A program made the position numbers and the translations under genes. DNA of 29,700 bases from an uncultured Lachnospiraceae bacterium (lineage in GTDB: Bacteria; Bacillota; Clostridia; Lachnospirales; Lachnospiraceae): positions 269 through 29,968 of the forward strand of contig CARUOB010000036.1 of assembly GCA_949076555.1 (NCBI GenBank). Direction: 5' to 3'. Shown here piece after piece: positions 22,171 through 29,554 of this stretch (within the stretch, counting starts at the first letter, position 1; every line of letters starts with the position of its first letter). The notes under the pieces are model-generated. The model was not told the DNA's origin, ran no database searches, and saw only the letters and a program-made list of their open reading frames with translations.

Positions 22171-22207
22171 TTAGTTTTTGCTAACTATAGTTAGTTTAAT
22201 ATAACTA
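22171..22207. promoter_or_regulatory. Phased DtxR-type operator array over the feoA promoter
   Basis: Half-sites TTAG (22171), CTAA (22181), TTAG (22191) and AACTA (22203) recur at about 10-bp intervals. They make overlapping dyads, including the perfect 14-bp palindrome CTAACTATAGTTAG at 22181-22194. The 19 bp from 22171 match the known TTAGGTTAGSCTAACCTWA box at roughly two thirds of positions. The array overlaps the -10 box and extends into the leader, a good place for iron-dependent repression. Confidence 0.6.
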
Positions 22208-22221
22208 CTCTTCATTGTCAA
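22193..22221 (-). promoter_or_regulatory. feoA: SigA promoter of the feo operon
   Basis: On the minus strand a perfect TTGACA, a 17-bp spacer and TAAACT (four of six consensus bases). The -10 lies inside the TTAG/CTAA array. The leader to feoA is about 70 nt. Confidence 0.7.
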
Positions 22222-22283
22222 TCCTCATTTTCAAAATATTTACATTCCCCATCCGCTGTCTGTCTCAAAAGCCCCTGTTTTTG

Positions 22284-22312
22284 TTGTCTTTCCCTTCGGA
22301 AAATGGTATGAT
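22284..22312 (+). promoter_or_regulatory. SigA promoter of the DtxR-family gene
   Basis: On the plus strand TTGTCT, 17 bp and TATGAT (five of six) lie about 65 bp before the ATG. It is divergent from the feo promoter and carries no TTAG/CTAA element, so autoregulation is not obvious. Confidence 0.55.
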
Positions 22313-22377
22313 GGCAATATCTGAAACGGGGAATGAAAAACTTGCGCTGATTCTTTTCCCGACAATGGAGGAAATAC

Positions 22378-22764
22378 ATGAGTTATATCAAACACCGTGC
22401 GGACGAGTCGCAGGAAGACTATCTTGAGACCATCCTTATGCTGCAAAAGCGTCTGGGACAAGTCCGTTCCATCGATATCGCAAACGAAATGAATTTTACC
22501 AAGCCAAGCGTAAGCGTGGCCATGAAACATCTGCGCGAGAAAGCATACATCACCATGTCTGAAAGCGGCTATATCACGCTCACCGAAAGCGGAAGGAAGC
22601 GCGCCGAAAATGTGCTGGAGAAGCACACCATTCTCTCCGACTGGCTGATCAGTATTGGCGTGAGCCGTCAGACTGCGCTGGAAGACGCCTGCCGGATGGA
22701 ACATGACCTGAGCGAGGAAAGTTTTGAGGCCATCAAGAAAACCGTGCGATCGAAGCGGTTGTGA
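22378..22764 (+). CDS. DtxR/MntR-family metal-dependent transcriptional regulator
   Basis: 128-residue repressor. Residues about 8-75 form the winged helix: ESQEDYLETILMLQKRLGQVRSIDIANEMNFTKPSVSVAMKHLRE then YITMSESGYITLTESGRKRA. The dimerisation/metal-binding part includes LEKHTILSDWL, and EDACRMEHDLSEESFEAI, where C, E and H are in the positions of the DtxR/MntR metal-binding residues. It has no C-terminal SH3-like domain, so it is of the short MntR-like type. The ATG has GGAGG 7 bp upstream. The gene is divergent from feoA and probably controls the feo genes in response to Fe(II), although Mn(II) sensing cannot be excluded. Confidence 0.92.
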   Translation: MSYIKHRADESQEDYLETILMLQKRLGQVRSIDIANEMNFTKPSVSVAMKHLREKAYITMSESGYITLTESGRKRAENVLEKHTILSDWLISIGVSRQTALEDACRMEHDLSEESFEAIKKTVRSKRL

Positions 22765-22838
22765 TAAATATTCTGAAAAATGCCGTTTGCCACGCCGAAG
22801 GAATGCCCATACTTAATTTGTAGGAGGGCATAACAATT

Positions 22839-24593
22839 ATGGATATTTTTGATATTTTGGCGTTGGCCGGGGGCTTAAGCCTATTTCTGTTCGGCATGAG
22901 CGTGATGAGCGAAGCCTTGGAGCGTCGCGCGGAAGGGAGTCTGAAGCTGCTCCTCGCCAGACTGACCCAGAATAAAACCGCCGGTTTTCTGACAGGTCTC
23001 GTCGTCACCGCCGTGATCCAAAGTTCCTCCGCCGCTACGGTCATGGTGGTTGGCTTTGTCAACTCCGGAATCATGACCTTGAAGCAGGCCATCAATGTCA
23101 TTATGGGGGCAAACGTGGGCACCACCGTCACCGCATGGCTTTTGAGCTTAAGCGGCATTTCCAGTGACAATCTCTTCGTCAAGATGCTCAAACCCACCTC
23201 CTTCACACCCATTCTGGCAACGGTCGGCATCCTTCTTTTCATGTTTGGAAAAACCAGCAAGAAAAAGGATTCCGGCACCATTCTGCTGGGCTTTGCCACC
23301 CTGATGTTCGGCATGGACACCATGTCCGGCTCCGTTTCGGGCCTCGCCGATGTCCCGGCTTTCCGGCAGATGTTTATTCTCTTTCAAAATCCCATCCTCG
23401 GTATCATCGTTGGCGCCGTGCTCACGGCGGTGATCCAGTCCAGCTCCGCCTCCGTCGGCATTCTGCAGGCGCTTGCCTCCACGGGACAAGTCTCCTACGG
23501 TGCGGCCATGCCGATCATCATGGGACAAAATATCGGCACCTGCGCAACCGCTCTCCTCTCCTCCTTCGGTACGACAAAAAATGCAAGACGGGCGGCGATC
23601 GTCCATCTGGCATTTAATATACTGGGAACCCTGCTCCTGCTCCTTCTCTTTCTTCCCGTATCCCTGTTTATCAAACCCGCGCTGCTTCATAAGCCTGCGT
23701 CCCTGTTCGGCATCGCGCTCACGCACTCCGCCTTTAATGTTTTGTGCACCGTCCTGCTCCTCCCCACATCCGCCCTTCTGGAAAAACTGGCGGTGAGACT
23801 TGTCACTGACGACGAAACGGAAGAAATAGCCACGGAGCTTGACGAGCGTCTCCTTGCCGCGCCCCATATCGCGCTGGACCGATGCTATGCGCTGGTGCTG
23901 GAAATGGCGGAAATCTCCACCACATCTTTGAAAAACGGGATGAAGCTGCTGACCCGCTATGACAAACAGACCGCAAAAAAAGTGCAGGAGGCGGAAGAAA
24001 AATGCGATCACTATGAAGATATTTTAGGCACCTATCTTGTAAAATTGAGCAATTATCAAATGAGCGATGCCGACAGCGGCATCGTCTCTATGATGTTAAA
24101 GGTGATCGGCGATCTGGAGCGGATTTCCGATCACAGCATCAATGTATTAAAATCCGCAGAGGAATTAAAAGACAAAAAACTGCAGTTCACCCCTGAAGCC
24201 TTAAAAGAACTGGAAGTGCTCTGCAGCGCCGTATCAGAGATTATGACACTCTCCTGCACCGCGTTTGTACAAAACGATCTGGAATTGTCAAGAAATATAG
24301 AACCGTTGGAACAGGTTATCGACGATTTGAAGGAGAACATGCGAAACGCACATGTAAGCCGCCTGACAAAGGGCGTCTGCTCCATCGAGTCAGGTTTTAT
24401 CTGGCTGGATCTTCTCACCAACTTAGAAAGGGCGGCAGACCACTGTTCCAACATCGCCATCTGTATCGTGGACGCCGCGGAAAACAGCATGAATCTGCAC
24501 CATTCCCTTTCCGTAATGAAGGAGGAAAGCCCTTATTACAAAGAGCAGTATGCCTTCTACTGCGAAAAATATGCACTGCCGAAGATGAACTGA
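22839..24593 (+). CDS. Na/Pi-cotransporter family protein with PhoU-like domain
   Basis: 584-residue membrane protein of the NptA/PNaS group (Na-dependent phosphate uptake). It has a duplicated core, each half with the signature QSSSA (Q61-A65 in AVIQSSSAATVMVVGF and Q200-A204 in AVIQSSSASVGIL), and the GANVGTT and GQNIGTC loops. About eight hydrophobic helices end near residue 320. The C-terminal 240 residues are a soluble, helical PhoU-like domain (YALVLEMAEIST, DLERISDHSINV, NLERAADHCSNIA), expected in the cytosol and probably regulatory. The ATG has AGGAGGG about 10 bp upstream. It lies 74 bp after the DtxR-family gene on the same strand, without a visible terminator, so the two may share a transcript. 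Confidence 0.93.
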   Translation: MDIFDILALAGGLSLFLFGMSVMSEALERRAEGSLKLLLARLTQNKTAGFLTGLVVTAVIQSSSAATVMVVGFVNSGIMTLKQAINVIMGANVGTTVTAWLLSLSGISSDNLFVKMLKPTSFTPILATVGILLFMFGKTSKKKDSGTILLGFATLMFGMDTMSGSVSGLADVPAFRQMFILFQNPILGIIVGAVLTAVIQSSSASVGILQALASTGQVSYGAAMPIIMGQNIGTCATALLSSFGTTKNARRAAIVHLAFNILGTLLLLLLFLPVSLFIKPALLHKPASLFGIALTHSAFNVLCTVLLLPTSALLEKLAVRLVTDDETEEIATELDERLLAAPHIALDRCYALVLEMAEISTTSLKNGMKLLTRYDKQTAKKVQEAEEKCDHYEDILGTYLVKLSNYQMSDADSGIVSMMLKVIGDLERISDHSINVLKSAEELKDKKLQFTPEALKELEVLCSAVSEIMTLSCTAFVQNDLELSRNIEPLEQVIDDLKENMRNAHVSRLTKGVCSIESGFIWLDLLTNLERAADHCSNIAICIVDAAENSMNLHHSLSVMKEESPYYKEQYAFYCEKYALPKMN

Positions 24594-24613
24594 AATCTAC
24601 GCCATCTTATTCG

Positions 24614-24889
24614 TCATTGCTTATTCGCTATCGGAACAATCTGCAAAGTGTAACCCAGCGGTGTCAGTATTCTCAACAAGCTGTCAATTTGAGGAGAATG
24701 GACGGAAGATTCCATTCTGGCAATAACCGGCTGTTTTACATTACAAATTTCCGCTAATTGAGTCTGGGTAAGCCCTTTTTCTTCCCTAATTTGAATCATT
24801 GTACGAATCAAATCTTTTTCCAGCTCAATAGCATTGATATCTTCCTGACTAAAAGACAAATCACTTTTTAACTCTCTCCATGTAGACAT
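24614..24889 (-). CDS. HigA-like XRE-family antitoxin
   Basis: 91-residue helix-turn-helix protein. After an N-terminal segment (STWRELKSDLSFSQEDINAIELEKDLI), residues about 28-80 form an XRE domain: IREEKGLTQTQLAEICNVKQ with the recognition helix PVIARMES, ending LLRILTPLGYTL. It follows a HigB/Gp49-type toxin, overlapping it: the upstream in-frame ATG sits inside the toxin stop region, but the ATG at 24889 is better spaced from AAAGGA, so I chose it. The antitoxin should neutralise the toxin and repress the shared promoter through the palindrome upstream of the toxin. Its 3' end faces the Na/Pi gene, 20 bp away. Confidence 0.88.
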   Translation of the reverse strand: MSTWRELKSDLSFSQEDINAIELEKDLIRTMIQIREEKGLTQTQLAEICNVKQPVIARMESSVHSPQIDSLLRILTPLGYTLQIVPIANKQ

Positions 24890-24890
24890 A

Positions 24891-25250
24891 TCAACCATTC
24901 CTTTCCAAATAGTCCTGTAAGTTTTTCTTTGCCTGCTCAAGTTCCCTTTTGGGGGTCTTCCGCGTCTTTTTGATAAAATGATGTAATATGATAAATTTGT
25001 TATTCTTATAATATGCATAGAGCAATCTGTTCCTTAATGGTCTGAGTTCCCAGATCTCACCGTCTAAATGTTTGGTAACCGGCTCTCCGACCCTTGTACC
25101 AAATTCTTCAAGCAAATCTAGATAAGCCACAACTTTGTTGAAATTAATGCGGCTTTCTTTACTGGTTGAAGACTTTTGGTTGAGTTCCTTAATAAAATCC
25201 GCAATTTCTGAATTTCCATTTTTATCTTCATAAAATACAATCTCGTACAT
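24891..25250 (-). CDS. HigB/Gp49-like RelE-superfamily toxin
   Basis: 119-residue toxin of the phage-derived Gp49/HigB type (RelE/ParE superfamily), predicted to cleave mRNA at the ribosome. Family pattern: FYEDKNGNSEIADFI at the N-terminus, a helical pair (KVVAYLDLLEEFG), then KHLDGEIWELRPLRNRLLYAYY (strands with R70, R73 and R75), FIILHHFIKKTRKTPKRELEQAKKN, and a terminal helix QDYLERN. The toxin comes first, as is usual for higBA. The ATG has AGAGGAA upstream. Transcription starts from a near-consensus promoter embedded in a 28-bp perfect palindrome. Confidence 0.92.
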   Translation of the reverse strand: MYEIVFYEDKNGNSEIADFIKELNQKSSTSKESRINFNKVVAYLDLLEEFGTRVGEPVTKHLDGEIWELRPLRNRLLYAYYKNNKFIILHHFIKKTRKTPKRELEQAKKNLQDYLERNG

Positions 25251-25269
25251 AGTATTTCCTCTTTACGAT

Positions 25270-25297
25270 TCAATTATAACAAATTTGTTATAATTGA
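25270..25297. repeat. 28-bp perfect palindrome, operator of the toxin-antitoxin promoter
   Basis: The 28 bp are perfectly self-complementary around AAATTT. The palindrome covers the -10 box and the whole spacer, with its distal end overlapping the -35 by two bases, and also includes the stop codon of the AI-2E/PerM-family gene. A HigA-type antitoxin is the natural binder. As RNA it would also be a long AT-rich hairpin at the 3' end of the PerM-type transcript. Confidence 0.75.
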
Positions 25298-25301
25298 TCA
25301 A
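25273..25301 (-). promoter_or_regulatory. SigA promoter of the toxin-antitoxin operon
   Basis: On the minus strand TTGATC (four of six), a 17-bp spacer and a perfect TATAAT, ending 22 bp before the toxin ATG. The elements lie inside the palindrome and the last codons of the upstream gene. Confidence 0.75.
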
Positions 25302-26430
25302 CAGTAGAAACGGCAGAATTTCCCTTACGGCCAAGGCGTTTCCCCGCATCCTCTTTTACCAGTTCAATCACCACCGCCATAATCGGAATAAAGAATATAA
25401 TTCCCATAATCCCAAAAAGGTTTCCGCCGATCATCGCCGCGACAAGTGTATATAACGGCGGAAGTCCTACCGAGCCGCCCACGACTCTCGGATAAATAAA
25501 CTGATTTTCCACAAACTGGACAACCAGATAAACGATCAGACAGCGAACCGCCAGCGCAGGGCTGATCAGCAGGGCAAGCACCACGCTGACCGCGCCGGAC
25601 ACAAAAGCCCCGACATACGGAATAATCGCGCAGACCGCCGTCAATACGCCGACCAGACTTCCATACGGCAGTCGAAAAATCGTGAATGCAACAAACATCA
25701 GTATCCCGAGAATCACCGCTTCCGCGCACTGCCCCGACAGGAAATTGGCAAAGCATCTGCTGAATGTCCGGCTGATATGAAGGACGTTTTCCGCCCACGC
25801 GGGCTTCAAATAAGCATATAACAGCTTTCTGACGTGTCCGCCTATCTGTTCTTTTCCAAGCACCAGATAAATACTGATAATCAGCCCGAAAGCCGCCGTG
25901 ATCAAGATACTCGCGGCGGAAGATACCGTACTCACCACACTCTCCAAAAAGAAATTGGCGCCGCTTCCGATGTTCTGCATAATCTTTTCCAGATTGATGT
26001 CCGTAAGCATCTCCTCCAGCCATGCCGCCTCCAGGTCAAAACTCTCCAGCCATGCAATCCACTGCGGCAGGCGCGTTTCGATCAGCAGATAAAGCCCTTT
26101 CACGGAATTTGCAAGCTCCGGTATGAGCAGGGTAAACACAAGCGTAAGCACCAGCGCTACACAGACAAAAGTGAGCAGAAACGAAACGGCACGGTAAGCC
26201 TTGTCAGACGGCTGCTTTTTCCTTTTCTGCAGCAGCTTGCGGAGCCGCTTTTCGATCCCCATCATAGGTACATTGATAAACAGCGCCAATATGCCGCCAA
26301 CGATGATCGGGAGGATGATCCCGACACCCTTTTCTAAAAAGAGGATTACCGCGTGAAGATTCATCAAAGCCGCGAATAATCCCACCCCCACAATCACGAT
26401 CAGTAAATTCTGTTTTGTGTTCTTTTCCAT
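25288..26430 (-). CDS. AI-2E family transporter (PerM/YdiK-like membrane protein)
   Basis: 380-residue polytopic membrane protein of the AI-2E exporter/PerM family. About eight hydrophobic helices: VIVGVGLFAALMNLHAVILF, GIILPIIVGGILALFI, FLLTFVCVALVLTLVFTLLI, then a long soluble loop (about 125-170), followed by SILITAAFGLIISIYLVLGK and the conserved family segment GVLTAVCAIIPYVGAFVSGAV. A second conserved block is QFVENQFIYPRVVGGSVGLPPL, and the last helix is FGIMGIIFFIPIMAVVIELV. The family contains Na/H antiporters and proposed autoinducer exporters; substrates vary. The ATG has AGAGGGAA upstream. The stop codon lies in the palindrome of the following toxin-antitoxin promoter. Confidence 0.92.
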   Translation of the reverse strand: MEKNTKQNLLIVIVGVGLFAALMNLHAVILFLEKGVGIILPIIVGGILALFINVPMMGIEKRLRKLLQKRKKQPSDKAYRAVSFLLTFVCVALVLTLVFTLLIPELANSVKGLYLLIETRLPQWIAWLESFDLEAAWLEEMLTDINLEKIMQNIGSGANFFLESVVSTVSSAASILITAAFGLIISIYLVLGKEQIGGHVRKLLYAYLKPAWAENVLHISRTFSRCFANFLSGQCAEAVILGILMFVAFTIFRLPYGSLVGVLTAVCAIIPYVGAFVSGAVSVVLALLISPALAVRCLIVYLVVQFVENQFIYPRVVGGSVGLPPLYTLVAAMIGGNLFGIMGIIFFIPIMAVVIELVKEDAGKRLGRKGNSAVSTVDQL

Positions 26431-26590
26431 AAAGTTCCCTCTTTCTCCATATCGTTTTCTACTAAATTTCCTCTTTCATTTTAATAGATCTTACCATCAT
26501 TTCTAAAATTTTCATAGCCACTTCCGCAAAGAATCCCTTGGTTACTTTTCACACCCAATGTCAGTTAGTTAAGTATTGGGTTAGATTCTG

Positions 26591-26777
26591 CTGTCTGAAA
26601 TCGAGAAAATGAACCGGCACCGTGAGGCTTTCTGCAGGCACCCCGGAATTGATTTTACCCGTGACAGGAAAATTCCTTTCGATACGCATGCGCAAAAGAA
26701 ATGAATTTGCACATGCCATTGAGAATCATGCCTTTTTTGTCATCCGGGCAACCGATGCAAAAATGAAACGGAGATAA
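26591..26777 (+). pseudogene. IS4-family transposase remnant with internal deletion
   Basis: Two plus-strand fragments in different frames look like parts of one IS4-type transposase. The first (26591-26704) reads LSEIEKMNRHREAFCRHPG then IDFTRDRKIPFDTHAQKK and a stop, like the N-terminal of this family (RHPGKDFTRNRKLPF type). The second (about 26688-26777) reads NEFAHAIENHAFFVIRATDAK and a stop, like the middle segment of the DDE domain that precedes the second Asp block. Several hundred codons between them are missing, so this is an inactive relic. A 7-bp inverted repeat (ACCCAAT 26553-26559, ATTGGGT 26575-26581) lies just before it and may belong to the old element end. Confidence 0.6.
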
Positions 26778-26784
26778 AGAAATA

Positions 26785-26815
26785 CCGTTGCCTGGTTTTT
26801 TTATCCATGCAACGG
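26785..26815. terminator. Hairpin between the IS4 remnant and the AraC gene
   Basis: CCGTTGCCTGG and CCATGCAACGG form an 11-bp stem with one C-T mismatch and a 9-nt T-rich loop. The tail is only moderately T-rich on either strand (TATTTCTTT on minus, CATTTTG on plus). It may serve as a weak terminator for the AraC-type gene, which ends 78 bp upstream on the minus strand, or be left over from the transposon. Confidence 0.4.
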
Positions 26816-26892
26816 CATTTTGTGGTAGTTCTCATTCAGTTGGGAAGTGAACTATCAGGAAATTGAAAAGGATTCACCAGGATTTCTGGTTA

Positions 26893-27717
26893 TCAATTCT
26901 TTTCTATAGGTATCCAGATTTCGCTGTAATTCATATCTTTCGTATACAACTCAATATTATAATTACCTGCAAGCTTATATGCCTTACAGGAGGGAAGCCA
27001 CTCGCTCCATATTTTTGTATTCACATCCTGTAAAGATTTCGGCAATGCTCCATAGCAGGGAAATACTGCCCATGTCCCGGCTGGAATTACTCTTGTTTCC
27101 AATCCCTCAGGAACTTCGCCTGCCGGACTGTAATTATCAGCTATCAGATATTCAAAGTTTTGACCTTCAATATCCATGCAGATCCCATACATTCCGCATA
27201 CGTTTTTCCCATTCTCGCTTTTCATATGTTCCTGCCAAAACGCAGGAATTTTTTGATAAGAAGTTTCCGAATTGAATTTACGAGAAACTCCCATAACTGT
27301 GAACTGTTCTTTTTCCATAATTTTATACTCTAACATAGTACCACCCTCCAATGTAAGTTTTATTTTCAGTGGAGCAACAGAATTTAGGCTGCAATTCTTT
27401 TCTCTTGCCTGAGAAGGCGTTATCCCATGAAATTTAGTGAATGCTTTTGCAAAGCTGTCAGGCGAACTGTATCCATACTTCAGTGCAACATCAAGCACCT
27501 TGATATCGGATGAACAAAGTTCCTGGGCAGCTAAAGTCAGACGGCGGTTTTTGATGTACTCCCCAACTGTAAATCCACATAATACATTGAATATTTTTTG
27601 AAAGTAGAAACTTGACACAAATGCTTTGCCTGCGATTTCATTTACATCAATATCCTCGGTCAGATGCTCTTCAATGTAACAAATTGCATTACGTATACCG
27701 TCATTCCAACTGTTCAT
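26893..27717 (-). CDS. AraC-family regulator with GyrI-like effector-binding domain
   Basis: 274-residue protein. Residues about 8-105 form an AraC-type DNA-binding domain with two helix-turn-helix motifs: VNEIAGKAFVSSFYFQKIF and VLDVALKYGYSSPDSFAKAFTKFHGITPSQAR. The C-terminal part (about 127-272) is a GyrI/BmrR-like effector domain: MLEYKIMEKEQFTVMGVSRKF, IPAFWQEHM, GICMDIEGQNFEYLIAD, VIPAGTWAVFPC, and WLPSCKAYKLAGNYNIELYTK. Such domains bind hydrophobic or cationic drugs. The ATG has AAGGAGAAGG 6 bp upstream. It follows two ABC half-transporter genes at 52 bp, so it may regulate a drug or peptide exporter. Confidence 0.92.
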   Translation of the reverse strand: MNSWNDGIRNAICYIEEHLTEDIDVNEIAGKAFVSSFYFQKIFNVLCGFTVGEYIKNRRLTLAAQELCSSDIKVLDVALKYGYSSPDSFAKAFTKFHGITPSQAREKNCSLNSVAPLKIKLTLEGGTMLEYKIMEKEQFTVMGVSRKFNSETSYQKIPAFWQEHMKSENGKNVCGMYGICMDIEGQNFEYLIADNYSPAGEVPEGLETRVIPAGTWAVFPCYGALPKSLQDVNTKIWSEWLPSCKAYKLAGNYNIELYTKDMNYSEIWIPIEKN

Positions 27718-27769
27718 GGGTATCCTTCTCCTTCCTGTGTCACTGTAATTATATTTTACAGGCAAAATC

Positions 27770-29554
27770 TTAATATTTCCCTGCCTGCACATGCCACATC
27801 TTTGCATACTTTCCGTTTTGTTCTAAAAGCTGTTCATGGGTTCCCTCTTCTATAATTTCACCTTTTTCCAGCATAATAATGCGGTCTGCATCTCTTGTCG
27901 TAGACAGCCGATGGGAAATATAGAATACCGTCTTATTTCTTGCGGCATCCTGCATCGCTTTATTCAAATTATATTCTGCAATAGGATCCAGTGCACTGGA
28001 AGGCTCATCCATAACTAAAATGTCTGCCTGCTTGTAGAAGGCTCTGGCAATGGCAACCTTCTGGCTTTCTCCGCCGGACAGATTCACGCCGTTCTCGTCA
28101 AACTCCGAGGTAATGGATGTATATAGTCCTTCCGGAAGTGTTTCCAGGCGCTCACCAAAACCGCTGCTGCAAAGAGCCTGCTTTACGGCTTCCTCTTCCC
28201 TTTTTACGTTCTCTATGTCATCCAGCACAACATTCTCCAACAGCGTGGCATCGTACATCTTGAAGTCCTGGAACACTACGCCGAAACGTTTATGATACTC
28301 ACCCAAATCGTACTGCGTTATGTTTTTATCATGATAAAGAATCTTGCCGCCTGTGGGGTCATACAGCCTCATCAGCAGTTTAATAAGCGTTGTCTTTCCG
28401 GCGCCGTTGTACCCTACAATCGCAATTTTTTCACCGGGATGAACCTGTAATGTAATATCCTTCAGCGTCTCCGGTGAATCCTCCGTATAGCGGAAGCTGA
28501 CATGCTCAAAACGTATTGTGCCCGGCTCTGCCGGTAAGCTGTCTCCCACATTATGCTTAATCTTCGGCTCATTCATAAGAAAACATCTGATCTTGTCGAT
28601 GTACATACTGTTTTCGCCCGCCTTGGGCACCACCTCGGCAAATCCCTTCATGCCTTTCCGCAGACTGCCCGTACGGTTAAACAAAACTACCGCATTACTG
28701 TAATCGATGGTATGTAACACTGCCGCCTGAAAAATTAAGTACGTGATATAAAGTCCATCCAAAATAAAATCTCCGGCTAAATACCCCTGTGCAAAATGCA
28801 GACCTGTACGCTTCCTGCAGGCCTTTTTCTGCACTTTTATCATTTCCCCGTTAGCCTGCACAAAGTCCTGCTCCAAAAGATCCGCCGTCCGAGGGTATAA
28901 ACGCAGCTCTTTTGCATAATCACTCAGATAAAAAATGCGGCTTACATAGCTTCGCTTACGTTCCAATGGATTTGTTTTCATCCGCACTTCGTAATTTAAT
29001 CTGTTCAATACCTTTGCAAACAGAAAATTAAGTACAAAGGAGGCCAAAACGAATAAAATTCCCGCAGCATCCGTGACAAGAAAGAATGCTCCCGTTGTCA
29101 GCATAATTGTAATACTTTGTACAAGGGAATTGAGTAATGTAAGAAAACGTTCAATCGAATTCTCAGCTTCGGATACAGACAAAACAAACTCATTATAATA
29201 GTCCGGTTCATCATAGCATTCCAAATCAATCTCTGCCGCTTTATGATACATCTGGTCCTTTAACGCCTGATAAAGTTTCGGTTTTGCACGCAGTGATAAA
29301 TTATGAATATAATACCCATCCGGTATGATTGCCGCCATATATGCTAACAGTACGATGCCCACTACGATAAACGCTTTATAAAATGGTTCTCCATATTCTG
29401 CGCATCTTAATACATAACGGACAGCTATCGTATGCTCCAAAAAGATAAGAAGCTGACTTCTGAAAGCATCATATATCGCATATAACATAAATCCCGGCGC
29501 CGTACGGAAACAAAGCCTCCAAAGAAACAGATGATTATTTAACACCTTTTTCAT
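27770..29554 (-). CDS. ABC transporter, ATP-binding and permease half (second subunit)
   Basis: 594-residue exporter-type half transporter. The N-terminal 330 residues hold an ABC membrane domain with about six helices, interrupted by long cytosolic extensions (for example YHKAAEIDLECYDEPDYYNEF). The nucleotide-binding domain has Walker A GYNGAGKTT (381-389), the Q-loop at Q429 in VVFQDFK, signature LSGGE (492-496), Walker B DILVMDEPSSALD (511-523, E517) and the H-loop H548. All catalytic residues are present. The start ATG overlaps the stop of the partial gene upstream (ATGA). The arrangement suggests a heterodimeric exporter. Multidrug, lipid or peptide export are all possible; the neighbouring AraC/GyrI-type regulator favours drug-like substrates. 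Confidence 0.94.
   Translation of the reverse strand: MKKVLNNHLFLWRLCFRTAPGFMLYAIYDAFRSQLLIFLEHTIAVRYVLRCAEYGEPFYKAFIVVGIVLLAYMAAIIPDGYYIHNLSLRAKPKLYQALKDQMYHKAAEIDLECYDEPDYYNEFVLSVSEAENSIERFLTLLNSLVQSITIMLTTGAFFLVTDAAGILFVLASFVLNFLFAKVLNRLNYEVRMKTNPLERKRSYVSRIFYLSDYAKELRLYPRTADLLEQDFVQANGEMIKVQKKACRKRTGLHFAQGYLAGDFILDGLYITYLIFQAAVLHTIDYSNAVVLFNRTGSLRKGMKGFAEVVPKAGENSMYIDKIRCFLMNEPKIKHNVGDSLPAEPGTIRFEHVSFRYTEDSPETLKDITLQVHPGEKIAIVGYNGAGKTTLIKLLMRLYDPTGGKILYHDKNITQYDLGEYHKRFGVVFQDFKMYDATLLENVVLDDIENVKREEEAVKQALCSSGFGERLETLPEGLYTSITSEFDENGVNLSGGESQKVAIARAFYKQADILVMDEPSSALDPIAEYNLNKAMQDAARNKTVFYISHRLSTTRDADRIIMLEKGEIIEEGTHEQLLEQNGKYAKMWHVQAGKY

Noticed and set aside
22240..22704. 154-codon minus-strand frame opposite the DtxR-family gene
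   Set aside because: Shadow of the regulator; the sense strand has promoter, ribosome site and a complete winged helix.
23148..24011. 287-codon minus-strand open frame opposite the Na/Pi gene
   Set aside because: The sense strand encodes a clear transporter with duplicated QSSSA motifs; the antisense product is low-complexity and shows no family features.
26553..26581. 7-bp inverted repeat as an IS terminal repeat
   Set aside because: Both arms lie on the same side of the transposase relic, so they are not the two ends of an element; no matching end was found on the right.
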